64,000 nucleotides of DNA, taken from assembly GCA_963825405.1 (NCBI GenBank), contig CAWGTB010000005.1, positions 62,001 through 126,000 on the forward strand. Direction: 5' to 3'. Source of the stretch: JACPNO01 sp963825405. GTDB lineage: Bacteria; Acidobacteriota; Terriglobia; Bryobacterales; Bryobacteraceae. Made by a program: the position numbers and the translations under genes. The notes under the pieces are model-generated. The model ran no database searches and was not told the DNA's origin. It worked only from the letters and a program-made list of their open reading frames with translations. This document shows, in pieces, positions 1 through 9,400 of this stretch. Positions within the stretch are counted from its first letter, which is position 1, and each line of letters begins with the position of its first letter.

Positions 1-1397
1 GCGACGCCTTTCAGGAAGCCGACACGTTCGGCATCACGCGCTCCTGCACCAAGCACAATTTCATGGTGCAGAAATTGGACGAGCTGCAGCAGATCGTTCA
101 CGAAGCGTTCTACATCGCCGCCAGCGGCCGTCCCGGCCCGGTGCTGGTGGATATTCCCAAAGATGTTTTTCTGGCCCAGGGTCACTACGCGCCCGTGAAT
201 ACCATTCATCTGCCGGGCTACAAGGTGTTCACCGAAGGGCACGCGGGGCAAATTCGCCGCGCTGCGCAAATGATTTGGGATGCGGAGCGGCCTTGGGTTT
301 ACGCCGGCGGCGGCATCATCTCGGCGGGCGCATCCGATGAATTGCGGCAGTTCGTCGAGATGGTCGACATGCCGGCAGTGTGCACGCTGATGGGCCTGGG
401 CGCGATCGGCAGCGATCATCCGAATTTCGTCAGCATGCCGGGCATGCATGGCAGCTATGCCGCCAACATGGGCATGTCCAACTGCGACGTGATGATCGCG
501 CTCGGCGTGCGTTTCGACGATCGCGTTACCGGGCGCCTTGCCGCCTTCGCGCCCAACGCCAAAGTAATCCACGTGGACATCGACCCTGCCGAAATCGGCA
601 AGAACCGCGCGCCTGATCTGCCCATCGTGGGCGACGTCAAGCGCGTGCTGCAGAAGATGCTGCGCAACATGGAAGAGCTGAAAGCCGGAAATGCCGAAAA
701 GAATGCTCCGGCGCGCCGCGGATGGTGGAAGCAGGTGCGCGCCTGGAAAGAAGAACATCCGCTAGCCCGGCCGACGTCCGACACCGAGATCAAGCCGCAA
801 CACCTGATGTCTGAGATCGACCGTCTTTCCGGTGGACAGGCCATCGTCACCTCCGACGTCGGCCAGCATCAGATGTGGGGCGCGCAGTTGATTCGCTTCA
901 ACGAGCCGCGCCTGTGGATCAATTCCGGCGGCCTGGGCGCCATGGGATTCGGCCTGCCGTCGGCGATCGGTGCGCAGTTCGCCCGTCCCGACAAATTGGT
1001 CTTCACCATCGTGGGCGATGGCGGATTCCAGATGTCGATTCCGGAGCTGGCGACCGTCGCCTCCTACGGATTGCCCATCAAAATCATCGTGATGAACAAC
1101 GGCTATCTGGGCATGATCCGCCAGTGGCAGGAGCTGTTCTACAACAACCGTCTGTGCTCGGCGCAGCTCGATTGTTTCCCGGATGCCGAAAAACTCGCCG
1201 GCGCTTACGGATTCAAAGGACGCACCATCGAAAAGCCGCAGGAGCTGGCCAGCGCGCTCGAAGAAGCCGTCCGCGAGCCCGGGCCGTATTTGCTCAACGT
1301 GCGCGTGTCGCCCAACGAGAACGTGTACCCGATGATCCCGGCCGGATGCGCGGTCAACGAAATGGTGCTCGGGCCGCCTGAGCCGGTGGGCGCTTAG
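1..1397 (+). CDS. ilvB: Acetolactate synthase large subunit (5' end outside window)
   Basis: Catalytic subunit of acetohydroxyacid synthase, the ThDP-dependent enzyme that condenses two pyruvates, or pyruvate plus 2-oxobutyrate, in Val/Leu/Ile synthesis. The reading frame is open from base 3 and begins with the family stretch DAFQEADTFGITR, so the N-terminal PYR-domain start lies upstream. The central domain (VYAGGGI) and the C-terminal ThDP-binding domain are complete; the ThDP/Mg motif is seen as GDGGF followed by NNGYLGMIRQWQELF. The gene is followed after 23 bp by ilvN, as expected for a holoenzyme operon. The alternative ATG at 63 is internal. Identification is very secure. Confidence 0.97.
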   Translation, partial: DAFQEADTFGITRSCTKHNFMVQKLDELQQIVHEAFYIAASGRPGPVLVDIPKDVFLAQGHYAPVNTIHLPGYKVFTEGHAGQIRRAAQMIWDAERPWVYAGGGIISAGASDELRQFVEMVDMPAVCTLMGLGAIGSDHPNFVSMPGMHGSYAANMGMSNCDVMIALGVRFDDRVTGRLAAFAPNAKVIHVDIDPAEIGKNRAPDLPIVGDVKRVLQKMLRNMEELKAGNAEKNAPARRGWWKQVRAWKEEHPLARPTSDTEIKPQHLMSEIDRLSGGQAIVTSDVGQHQMWGAQLIRFNEPRLWINSGGLGAMGFGLPSAIGAQFARPDKLVFTIVGDGGFQMSIPELATVASYGLPIKIIVMNNGYLGMIRQWQELFYNNRLCSAQLDCFPDAEKLAGAYGFKGRTIEKPQELASALEEAVREPGPYLLNVRVSPNENVYPMIPAGCAVNEMVLGPPEPVGA

Positions 1398-1420
1398 TAA
1401 TCAAGTAAAGGAACCTTTCC

Positions 1421-1975
1421 ATGCTGCAGGTAATTGCATTATTACTCGAGAACAAACCAGGGGCGCTGCTGCGGGTCACTGGACTGCTGAGCGCGCGCGG
1501 CTACAACATCGAGAGCCTCACCGTAGCCCGCACACCCGATCCGGAACTTTCGCGCATGACCATCGTGGTAGATGTCGACGCCACCCTGCGCGCGCAGGTG
1601 ATCAAGCAGATGAACAAGCTGATCAACGTACTGCAGGCGGTCGACTTGACCGACGTCCCGGCCGTGTGCCGCGATATGGTACTGGTGCGTGTGCGCACCG
1701 TGCAGGAATCGCGCGCCGCTGTGTTGAAAGAAGCGGAGATTTTTGGGGCACGGGTGATCTCTTCCGCCGTGGATGGTTTCGTGCTCGAAGCCAGCGGCGC
1801 GCCTGAGAAACTGGAAGAATTCATCCAAGTGATGCGCAGTTATGGCGAGAGCGATGTGACGCGGGCCGGTACGGTGGCCATGTCGCTCGACACCAAGAAG
1901 CTGCGCCTGCAACCGCCGGTCCCTACCCGCGCGGATGCCAAACTGGAACAGACGAACGGAGTTTTGAATGCCTAA
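1421..1975 (+). CDS. ilvN: Acetolactate synthase small (regulatory) subunit
   Basis: Regulatory subunit that activates IlvB and usually confers valine feedback inhibition. The 184-residue protein has an N-terminal ACT domain (LLENKPGALLRVTGLLSARG, then YNIESLTVA) and the usual C-terminal ALS_ss domain (residues about 80-160). A purine-rich AAAGGAA lies upstream of the ATG at 1421. The stop overlaps the ilvC start by 8 bases, which points to translational coupling. The gene could equally be called ilvH. Confidence 0.96.
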   Translation: MLQVIALLLENKPGALLRVTGLLSARGYNIESLTVARTPDPELSRMTIVVDVDATLRAQVIKQMNKLINVLQAVDLTDVPAVCRDMVLVRVRTVQESRAAVLKEAEIFGARVISSAVDGFVLEASGAPEKLEEFIQVMRSYGESDVTRAGTVAMSLDTKKLRLQPPVPTRADAKLEQTNGVLNA

Positions 1976-3011
1976 GCGCTTTTACGAAAAAGACGGAAAT
2001 CTGGGTTTATTGAAAGGACGGACGGTAGCCATCATCGGCTATGGCAGCCAGGGACACGCGCATGCGCTGAACCTGCGCGACTCCGGCGTGGATGTTGTCG
2101 TCGGACTCTATAGCGGCAGCTCATCGTGGGCCAAAGCCGAAGCCGCCGGACTGAAAGTGATGACCACCGCCGACGCCGCGCGCGCCGCCAACATCATCAT
2201 GATCCTGGTGGCGGACCATATCCAGGGCGATCTTTACAACAAGGAAATCGCGCCCCATATGACCGCAGGCAAGACCCTGATGTTTGCCCACGGCTTCAAC
2301 ATTCACTTCGGGCAGATCGCGGCGCCCAAAGACGTCGACGTTTCGATGATTGCGCCCAAGGCTCCGGGCCATCGCGTGCGCGAGCTGTTCACTGAAGGTG
2401 TGGGCGTGCCGGCGCTGGTGGCGGTTCACCAGAATCCTTCCGGGCAGGGTCTCGAACGCGCTCTCGCCTATGCGCTGGCGCTCGGTTGCCTCAAGGCCGG
2501 CGTGATCGAAACCAATTTCAAGGAAGAGACGGAAAGCGATCTCTTCGGCGAGCAAAGCGTATTGTGCGGCGGCGTGAGCGAACTGATCAAAGCCGGCTTT
2601 GAAACGCTGGTAGAGGCAGGCTACGCGCCCGAGATCGCTTACTTCGAGTGCCTGCACGAGCTGAAGCTCATCGTCGACCTGATTCAGGAAGGCGGCCTGA
2701 GCTACATGCGCTTCTCGGTTTCCGATACCGCCGAGTACGGCGACTACACGCGTGGTCCGCGCATCGTCAACGAGCAGACCCGCGCCGAAATGCGCAAGAT
2801 TCTGGCCGAAGTGCAATCCGGCGAATTCGCGCGGCAATGGATCGAGGAAAATAAAACCGGCCGCAAGAAATTTCTGGCGATGCGCGAAGCCGCGCGCGAT
2901 CAGCAGATGGAAAAAGTAGGCCGCGAGTTGCGCGAGATGATGCCCTTCCTCAAGAAAAAGAAGGAAGCGGGCATACCGGAAGATCAGCCGGCGCTGACTG
3001 CCAAAAAATGA
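1968..3011 (+). CDS. ilvC: Ketol-acid reductoisomerase
   Basis: Converts acetolactate or acetohydroxybutyrate to the dihydroxy acid with Mg2+ and NAD(P)H, the second common step of branched-chain amino acid synthesis. The 347-residue length fits the short class I enzyme. The Rossmann motif GYGSQGHAHALNLRDSG lies near residues 25-41, followed by a cofactor loop GLYSGSSSW. The C-terminal knotted domain carries the metal-binding pattern E-x-D-L-F-G-E-Q (ETESDLFGEQ) and the family segment GLSYMRFSVSDTAEYGDY. The ATG at 1968 lies inside ilvN. The stop forms an ATGA overlap with the next gene. Confidence 0.97.
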   Translation: MPKRFYEKDGNLGLLKGRTVAIIGYGSQGHAHALNLRDSGVDVVVGLYSGSSSWAKAEAAGLKVMTTADAARAANIIMILVADHIQGDLYNKEIAPHMTAGKTLMFAHGFNIHFGQIAAPKDVDVSMIAPKAPGHRVRELFTEGVGVPALVAVHQNPSGQGLERALAYALALGCLKAGVIETNFKEETESDLFGEQSVLCGGVSELIKAGFETLVEAGYAPEIAYFECLHELKLIVDLIQEGGLSYMRFSVSDTAEYGDYTRGPRIVNEQTRAEMRKILAEVQSGEFARQWIEENKTGRKKFLAMREAARDQQMEKVGRELREMMPFLKKKKEAGIPEDQPALTAKK

Positions 3012-4603
3012 AGATCTTCACGTTCGACACCACGCTGCGCGAAGGTACGCTGGGCGAAGCGGTGTCGTTCTCCGTGGATGACAAGCTGGTCATCGTCCAA
3101 AAACTGGACGAGCTGGGAATCGACTACATCGAAGGCGGTTGGCCGGGATCCAATCCCAAGGATCGCGATTTTTTTGCCCGCGCCAAAGAACTGCGCCTCA
3201 CTCACGCCAAGCTGGCCGCGTTCGGCTCGACGCGCTTCGCACGCAATTCCGTCGAGCAGGACCGCAACGTTAAAGCGCTGATCGAAGCCGCCACGCCGGT
3301 CGTAACTATTTTTGGGGAAAGCTGGGAGGCTGCCCTCGGCGTACCCGCCGAACAGCATCTGCGGATAATCACCGAAACCATCCGCTACCTGAAAGACCAG
3401 GGCAAGCAGGTGGTCTTCGACGCCGAGCATTTCTTCGATGGCTACCAAGCCGATCCGGAATTTGCGCTGCAAACTTTGGAGGCTGCGCAGAAAGCCGGCG
3501 CTAGAGTTTTAACGCTCTGCGATACCAACGGCGCAATGCTGCCGAGCAAACTGGCGGAGATCGTGGCGGAAGCACGCAAGCGCTTCGACGGCATTCTGGG
3601 AATCCAAACGCATAACGATGCGGAGTTAGCTGTGGCCAACGCGCTCGCCGCCGTCGAGCAGGGCTGCACGCTGGTGCAAGGCTGCATGAACGGCTACGGC
3701 GAGCGCTGCGGCGGCGCCAACCTGTGCTCGGTCATTGCCAATCTAGAGCTGAAATTGGGCCACACCACCATCGGTCCGGAGAAACTGGCTGGCCTGGCAT
3801 CAGCGGCGCGCTTCGTCGCCGAGCTAGCGAATCTGCCGCTGCGCGATGACCAGCCGTTCGTCGGCCACAACGCTTTCGCGCACAAGAACAGCGTGCACGT
3901 GGGCGCGGTGCTGAAGAATGCCGAAACCTATGAGCATGTCGCTCCCGACACCGTGGGCAATCGCCAGCGCGTGCTGGTGAGCGATCTTTCCGGCCGCGCC
4001 AACGTGCTCTACAAGCTGAAGCAGCATGGCCTGGCTGACCGGCTCAGCGAAGAGGCCCATCGCGAACTGCTGGAACGCATCAAGGAAATGGAATACCTGG
4101 GCTATGAGCTGGAAGCGGCCGAGGGCACTTTCGAGTTGCTGGTGCGCGAGGCGCTGAACCCGGGCTTACATTTCTTTGAAGTCGAGGGGTACGAAGTGGT
4201 GACGAAGTCGGCGGGATCGAGTTCGCGCTCAACAGCTACCGTGAATTTGCGCGCGCAGGACGGTGTCCATTCCGCTACCGCGAGCGGACACGGCCCGGTC
4301 CATGCGCTCGATCTGTGTCTGCGTAAATGCCTGGCCACGCTCTATCCGCAAATCTCGAACGTGCGTTTGACGGATTACAAAGTGCGGGTGCTCGAGCCCA
4401 AGCGCGCCACCGCCGCGCGCGTGCGAGTGCTGGTGGAATGGAGCGATCACCGCAGGAGCTGGTCGACCGCCGGAGTTTCCGACAACGTCATCGAAGCCAG
4501 TTGGAGTGCGATGGTTGACGCGATCCGCCTTGAGTTGATGCGCCTCACCGAGAAGGACGAATCCATCGAACGCGCCGTGGAAGATTATTGCTGGGGCGTG
4601 TAA
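3008..4603 (+). CDS. cimA: (R)-citramalate synthase / 2-isopropylmalate synthase family protein
   Basis: HMGL-like TIM-barrel enzyme (531 aa) best matched to CimA, which condenses pyruvate and acetyl-CoA to citramalate. That gives a threonine-independent route to 2-oxobutyrate and isoleucine. The N-terminus has DTTLREGTLGEAVSF (R and E of the catalytic set). The barrel has GIQTHNDAELAVANALAA with the HxN metal site, followed by NGYGERCGGANLCSV. Residues from about 390 form a LeuA-type allosteric domain. The start overlaps the ilvC stop as ATGA. Paralogous LeuA is the main alternative; the GEAVSFSVDDK region and the lack of a separate long linker favour CimA. The gene ends 1 bp from the convergent polysaccharide operon. 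Confidence 0.88.
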   Translation: MKIFTFDTTLREGTLGEAVSFSVDDKLVIVQKLDELGIDYIEGGWPGSNPKDRDFFARAKELRLTHAKLAAFGSTRFARNSVEQDRNVKALIEAATPVVTIFGESWEAALGVPAEQHLRIITETIRYLKDQGKQVVFDAEHFFDGYQADPEFALQTLEAAQKAGARVLTLCDTNGAMLPSKLAEIVAEARKRFDGILGIQTHNDAELAVANALAAVEQGCTLVQGCMNGYGERCGGANLCSVIANLELKLGHTTIGPEKLAGLASAARFVAELANLPLRDDQPFVGHNAFAHKNSVHVGAVLKNAETYEHVAPDTVGNRQRVLVSDLSGRANVLYKLKQHGLADRLSEEAHRELLERIKEMEYLGYELEAAEGTFELLVREALNPGLHFFEVEGYEVVTKSAGSSSRSTATVNLRAQDGVHSATASGHGPVHALDLCLRKCLATLYPQISNVRLTDYKVRVLEPKRATAARVRVLVEWSDHRRSWSTAGVSDNVIEASWSAMVDAIRLELMRLTEKDESIERAVEDYCWGV

Positions 4604-4604
4604 G

Positions 4605-6122
4605 CTAGTCCTCCCCGCGCGGAAAAAGCACCGCGCGCACCGTCTGGGCCAGGATATAAAGATCCAACCAAAGCGACCAGTTGCGGATGTAGTAAGTATC
4701 GAGCGTCTGCTGCGCATGCAGGCTGTCATGACGGCGGTCCGAAACCTGCCATAGACCAGTGAGGCCCGGACGCACCCGGTTCCGCAAGGCTCGGAACTCG
4801 GAGCTGAATTTGCCCAAGTGATAACCGGGAAACGGGCGCGGGCCGACCAGACTCATCTCGCCCTTCAGCACGGTCCAAATCTGCGGCAGCTCATCCAGGC
4901 TGGTGTGCCGTAGAATACGGCCAACGCCGGGCAGCACGCGCGGATCGTCGCGCAGTTTGAAATGGCGCTGCCACTCAATCGCGGCAGCGGGCGATGTGGC
5001 CAGATAGGCCGCCAGCTTCGATTCCGCGTCGGGATACATGGTGCGCAGCTTGGGGATGGAGATGAGGCTACCGCCCTCCCCCTCGCGCTCCTGATGATAG
5101 AACGCCGGACCCTGGCTCACGATCCTGATCCAAATCGCAGCTAGCACCAGTACCGGCAGGCTCACGACTCCGAGCAGCGTCGCCGCGGCCAGGTCAATCG
5201 CGCGTTTCAGCCACCGGTTGAGGGGGATCAGCAGGTTCTGGCACAGTTCCAAGCCCAACACGCCACCCAGATCCCGCGTTGAGACCCACACGCTGGCCAT
5301 GCCGAACAGGTTGGGAATCACAATCAAGTGGGTAAACGCCGCGCCCCAGCGCTCGAGAATGGAAAGCAGTTGCTCGCGATCGATCCCGGGCATGGCGACT
5401 AGCGCGTAGCGGACTTTGAACACGGCGGCCATTTCCGGGGCGAGCGGCAATGGGCCGGTGACTGGCACGCCGCAGCACTCGCCGTGCTTGGCTGCATCGT
5501 CGTCCAGGCACGCCAGGGGCTTGAGTCCGATGCCAGGCTGGCGCTGCAGGCTGGCCACCAGGTTGCGAGCGGTTTCACCGGCGCCAAAGACTACCACCGG
5601 GACACGCCACCAGGGCTGCCGGGCCAGCCAGCGCCGCGTAAGCGCGCGGCAAGCCGGCGCAAATGCCGCCGTAAGCAGGCCGGAGGTCATAAACAATTTC
5701 CTGGAATAGACTGGCGCGTCTTTCCAGAAAAAGACGGCGGCAGCCAGGAACAGCGCCACCAGAGCGGTGGCTACCGTGAGTCGCCGCAGTTCCTCAACCG
5801 GACTCAAGCCGCCCGCCGTGTAAAGGCCAAACACGGCGAATAGAGCCACCGTCAGGCCGAGTGACAGCGGAAAGTAGAAATCGTTTACGGCATTGACGTG
5901 AATATAGGCAGACGTGTTGATGCGGGTCCAAAGCGCGACTGCCAGCCAGCGCGCTGCCAACACGGCCGCGAAATCGGCGGTGGCGAGCACGATCGATGTG
6001 GCAAACGGCCGGGCCGGGGAGAGCGGGCACAGCGCCAGCAGCCGGGCGTGCGGCAGGCCGATGGAATACGCAGAGCCGGAAGTGGCCATTCCGTGTTTTA
6101 TCGCGCTCGAGCCAAGGCTCAT
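4605..6122 (-). CDS. Undecaprenyl-phosphate sugar phosphotransferase (WbaP/exopolysaccharide initiating transferase)
   Basis: Polyprenyl glycosylphosphotransferase that transfers a sugar-1-phosphate to undecaprenyl phosphate and starts exopolysaccharide repeat-unit assembly at the inner membrane. The 505-residue protein has four to five N-terminal membrane segments, a CoA-binding-like Rossmann domain (VVVFGAGETARNL) and, after a further hydrophobic segment, the catalytic sugar transferase domain with KLRTM, SLDELPQIWTVLKGEMSLVG and RVRPGLTGLWQV. The start at 6122 was chosen over a longer frame because it overlaps the preceding gene's stop as ATGA, as elsewhere in this operon. Substrate (galactose or glucose) cannot be read from sequence. 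Confidence 0.92.
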   Translation of the reverse strand: MSLGSSAIKHGMATSGSAYSIGLPHARLLALCPLSPARPFATSIVLATADFAAVLAARWLAVALWTRINTSAYIHVNAVNDFYFPLSLGLTVALFAVFGLYTAGGLSPVEELRRLTVATALVALFLAAAVFFWKDAPVYSRKLFMTSGLLTAAFAPACRALTRRWLARQPWWRVPVVVFGAGETARNLVASLQRQPGIGLKPLACLDDDAAKHGECCGVPVTGPLPLAPEMAAVFKVRYALVAMPGIDREQLLSILERWGAAFTHLIVIPNLFGMASVWVSTRDLGGVLGLELCQNLLIPLNRWLKRAIDLAAATLLGVVSLPVLVLAAIWIRIVSQGPAFYHQEREGEGGSLISIPKLRTMYPDAESKLAAYLATSPAAAIEWQRHFKLRDDPRVLPGVGRILRHTSLDELPQIWTVLKGEMSLVGPRPFPGYHLGKFSSEFRALRNRVRPGLTGLWQVSDRRHDSLHAQQTLDTYYIRNWSLWLDLYILAQTVRAVLFPRGED

Positions 6123-6943
6123 GCACGACCGCTGCCGGCGCTCTTCGCCGGGATGGCGGCGGAGTGCCAGCCGAACTTGCAAAAAAATCGGATTGCGCCC
6201 AGGACCTGCTCGCAGCCGGCGCGGCTGAACGGCCGGCGTACGCCCTCCCGGCGATGATCGTGAATGGCCGCGGCTTCCGGCGCCCGGCTGACCTTCCAGC
6301 CCGCTTGCCGCATGCGATAGCACCAGTCCATGTCTTCCCAGTAAAGAAAGTAGCGCTCGTCCATGAGACCTACCTGATCAACCGCGGCGCGGCGGACGAT
6401 CGCGAGCGCGCCGGTGACCCAATCGACGTCCACTCCCGTGCTCCCACCGGACGACATGAGGTAGCGCTGCATTACCGGATGGTTGCGCCAGATGCCATCC
6501 AGATGAAAGGCCCGGAAGGCCAGCGCGCCCGGCGTCGGGAAGCGGCGGCAGTTCGGCTGCGCCGTGCCATCGGCGTTGAAAAGCTGCGGCGCGGCAATAG
6601 CCACCTCCGGGTTGGCATCCATGAAGGCAACCAGCCGGTCGAGCAGCCCGGGAAGGCAGATGACATCCGGATTCAGCAGCAGGAAATACCGCCCACTTTG
6701 CAGGGCGCGCATGCCGGTGTTGACGTTAGCGGCAAACCCCCGGCGGGAAGTATTGCCCAGCACCCTTACCTCGGGCCGGTGCAGCCGCATCCAGGCGGCG
6801 GTCAAATCGGCGCCTGTATTGTCGATAAGTAGTGTCTCAAACGTGCTTTGGTCCGGGAGCGCGTAAAGCGAGGTGATGCAGCTTCGAATGACCGCGAAGT
6901 GGTTATGGCTGATGGTGAGAATAGAGAGATCACACTGCGTCAC
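6119..6943 (-). CDS. Family 2 glycosyltransferase
   Basis: Predicted cytoplasmic GT-A glycosyltransferase of about 274 residues that adds a sugar to the lipid-linked repeat unit. It begins CDLSILTISHNHF, has the nucleotide-binding segment LLIDNTGAD, then GRYFLLLNPDV (DxD-like region) and the acceptor-side motif YFLYWEDMDWCYRMRQAGW, typical of rhamnosyltransferase-like GT2 enzymes. I chose a GTG start at 6943 because GGAGG lies 6 bases upstream on the minus strand; the frame extends 41 codons further upstream within the preceding gene but without such a signal. It overlaps that gene by 14 bases and the next by ATGA. Confidence 0.88.
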   Translation of the reverse strand: MTQCDLSILTISHNHFAVIRSCITSLYALPDQSTFETLLIDNTGADLTAAWMRLHRPEVRVLGNTSRRGFAANVNTGMRALQSGRYFLLLNPDVICLPGLLDRLVAFMDANPEVAIAAPQLFNADGTAQPNCRRFPTPGALAFRAFHLDGIWRNHPVMQRYLMSSGGSTGVDVDWVTGALAIVRRAAVDQVGLMDERYFLYWEDMDWCYRMRQAGWKVSRAPEAAAIHDHRREGVRRPFSRAGCEQVLGAIRFFCKFGWHSAAIPAKSAGSGRA

Positions 6944-8129
6944 AAAAGACCTCCGTCGGCCGGGAAGCAGCCAACTCGGAAACCACCGTGTCCAGCACGC
7001 CGGCTGCGAACTGTGCCGAATCGTAGCGCGCCAGGAAAGAGCGCCGGGCGTGGACGCGCATGGCATCGCGCCGGTCTTCGGAGAGCTCCAACCAGTGAAC
7101 GAGAGCTGCGGTCGATCCCGCCAGATCGTCGGAAGTGACTAATCCGGCGCCATCGGCTTCTATGTCAGGCGCAATGCTGACTTGACTGGAAATCAACACC
7201 GGTAAGCCGCAGCCCAGAGCTTCCGCCACTGCAATGCCAAAATTCTCCGCATGGGAGGGCAGAGCAAAAACTTCGGCGGCGCGCATCGCTTCCCATTTGC
7301 CGTCTCCGTAGAGCGGGCCGGTCCAGGTAACGCGCGAGGAGATGGCACACCCTTGGGCCACTGCCTGCAACCGCTCTTGCCAGCCGCCCTGGTCCGGGCC
7401 GGCCATGACCAGATGCAGCCTCCTGTCCAGATTCGCCACACGAGCGAATGCCTGCAGCAGCAGATCGCAGCCCTTTTTGGGATGCAGGCGTCCCAGGAAC
7501 AACACCACGCGTTTACCTAGCAGCTCCGGAAAGCGCGTAAACAGCGAGCTGCGGGTGGCGCCCGGTGGAGGCGGCGGCGAGATCCCCAGGCCCACGACTC
7601 TCTCGCGGCACGCGTAGGGACGAAAAGTGCGCTGCGCCAGTACCCGCTCGCGTTCGCAGGCAAAGAATACCGCGCGCGCGTCCCGCAGGACGCACCGCTC
7701 CGCGGCCAGCCAGCACGCCAGCTTCTGCAGATGCTTGCCTGGACAAGCGCGACGGAAGTAAGGGTCGAGCATGCCGTGGGGAAATACAAAATAGGGAACA
7801 CCGGACTGACGCAAACCGCGCCACACGCCGACGCTGGTATATCGCCACAAACCGTGGATGAGAACCGCGTCGTAATCAGCCGCGTGTTCACGCACCCAGG
7901 CCGGCAGATGGGAACTGTAGAGATAACGCGTGTAGGCAGGACCCGCGCAATGCGACGTCCCGCTCCAGTTCGCCGTCCATTCGGGTCGTGCGGGACGCAG
8001 GGTGACGAGTTCAGGAGCGTGTCCCAGCCCAGCCAGCGCGACCGAGAGTTGGCGCGCCGCTTCCACGCTGCCGCCCATCGCCGGATCGATATCCCCCACG
8101 CATTGCAGAATCCGGAGGGGCAGGCTCAT
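6930..8129 (-). CDS. Family 4 (GT-B) glycosyltransferase
   Basis: GT-B fold glycosyltransferase (399 aa) of the exopolysaccharide operon. The N-terminal acceptor domain begins LRILQCVGDIDPAMGGSVE. The C-terminal nucleotide-sugar domain contains VLFLGRLHPKKGCDLLLQAF and the E-x7-E type region SHAENFGIAVAEALGCGLPV. Its start overlaps the upstream membrane protein as ATGA (8126-8129). No signal peptide or membrane helix is visible, so it probably acts at the cytoplasmic face of the inner membrane. Donor and acceptor cannot be assigned. Confidence 0.9.
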   Translation of the reverse strand: MSLPLRILQCVGDIDPAMGGSVEAARQLSVALAGLGHAPELVTLRPARPEWTANWSGTSHCAGPAYTRYLYSSHLPAWVREHAADYDAVLIHGLWRYTSVGVWRGLRQSGVPYFVFPHGMLDPYFRRACPGKHLQKLACWLAAERCVLRDARAVFFACERERVLAQRTFRPYACRERVVGLGISPPPPPGATRSSLFTRFPELLGKRVVLFLGRLHPKKGCDLLLQAFARVANLDRRLHLVMAGPDQGGWQERLQAVAQGCAISSRVTWTGPLYGDGKWEAMRAAEVFALPSHAENFGIAVAEALGCGLPVLISSQVSIAPDIEADGAGLVTSDDLAGSTAALVHWLELSEDRRDAMRVHARRSFLARYDSAQFAAGVLDTVVSELAASRPTEVFCDAV

Positions 8130-9400
8130 GCGATCTTCACCAGCAGCCGCGGGCCCGGCATCGGGCGTAAGGTGGCATTCCGGCGGGAGCTATACTGCAC
8201 CTCCCGCTGGACAAGGCACATGACCACCGCGGCGGCGGCCACTTCGAGGCGCGCGGCGCCCGCAAACGGACTGAACAGCAGATGCCACTCGCAACATACG
8301 ATAACCACGACGAAGAGAGGAGCTAGCGAGCCGCCGGCGCAGCTCACAACGCAGGATCGCAGAGCCCCGCCCAGCCGCCACGCTAGAAATAGGAAGAACG
8401 CCGCCCCCGCAATCCCGGCTTCGAACCAGGCTTGCAGGATGTGCGAGTGCGGGGTGAAGGTGGAGGTGTCGGTCGGCAGACCCCCATAACGCATGCCGCT
8501 TGAGGCAGAAAAGCGCCCGTCGTATTCGGATTGAAAGCGGAAGTCTTTGGCCTGTGAGCCGTTGCCGATCCAGGGCGAATCCGCAACTCCGCTCCAAGCC
8601 GTGGCAAGCGACGCCGTGCGCCAGGCGATCGACTGCAGCCGCCGCGGGCCGAAGCTCTGATCGCTCCAGACATACGCATAGATACCGATGCCGATCCCGG
8701 CGAGCGCCGCCGCCCACAGGACCAAGCCTCGCAGCGGCCGTGGCTCGGTTTGCGCGCGGTGCCGGGCTAATAGCACCAGACCGGCCGCCAGGCAGCAGCC
8801 GCCAAGCGACCGCGAGTCCAGCAGAATGTGCAGAATGCCGAGCGCGCCCAAGCCGGCGGCCGGCGCGAGCCACCGTTGGGGAGAAGCCAGCGAACCCAAG
8901 CACGCCATTAACAGGGTGACCGGAACCGAGGCGCCAAACTTCCAGTCCGTAAACAAGCGTCCCGCGAGCGGGAGCGCAAGCACAGAAGCCGCCGCGGATC
9001 CGGCGCAGTACAGCAAGAAGTTGCGCGGCCGCCGCCGGCAGAGAAAATAGAGACCCACGAAATTGCTCGCCAGAAACCCGATGCGCGCCCATCCGCGCAG
9101 CCAACGCCCGCTATCGGTTTGCCATACCAGGTCGGCGGCGATGTAACCTGCCAGACTGAGGGCCAGCAGCAGGCATAGCGTGGAGAAGGGCGGCTGCCAG
9201 AATCTCTTGTGGGAAAAACTCCTCAGCAGCGCCCAGAGAGCGATTCCAGCAAGCAGCAGCTCCGGCAGATAGACCACGCCCACGATCTGGATCGCGACCG
9301 GACTGGCCAGACCCACGGCCAGTGCAGTCCAGGCAGAAGGGCCGGCAGGGATGGTGTCGAGCCATTCTGAACGCGGCGTGGCACTCCGCAAACGGGTCAT
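8126..9400 (-). CDS. O-antigen ligase/polymerase-like integral membrane protein
   Basis: Polytopic membrane protein (about 424 aa, ten or more hydrophobic segments) with the layout of Wzy/O-antigen ligase proteins. The long periplasmic loop, about residues 270-345, holds WIGNGSQAKDF and the segment THSHILQAWFEAGIAGAAFF, close to the Wzy_C signature with its histidine. It may polymerise repeat units after Wzx flipping. The start at 9400 forms an ATGA overlap with the gene before it; a longer frame begins 24 codons upstream but is unneeded. A second protein of this class lies at 14959-16137. Confidence 0.82.
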   Translation of the reverse strand: MTRLRSATPRSEWLDTIPAGPSAWTALAVGLASPVAIQIVGVVYLPELLLAGIALWALLRSFSHKRFWQPPFSTLCLLLALSLAGYIAADLVWQTDSGRWLRGWARIGFLASNFVGLYFLCRRRPRNFLLYCAGSAAASVLALPLAGRLFTDWKFGASVPVTLLMACLGSLASPQRWLAPAAGLGALGILHILLDSRSLGGCCLAAGLVLLARHRAQTEPRPLRGLVLWAAALAGIGIGIYAYVWSDQSFGPRRLQSIAWRTASLATAWSGVADSPWIGNGSQAKDFRFQSEYDGRFSASSGMRYGGLPTDTSTFTPHSHILQAWFEAGIAGAAFFLFLAWRLGGALRSCVVSCAGGSLAPLFVVVIVCCEWHLLFSPFAGAARLEVAAAAVVMCLVQREVQYSSRRNATLRPMPGPRLLVKIA

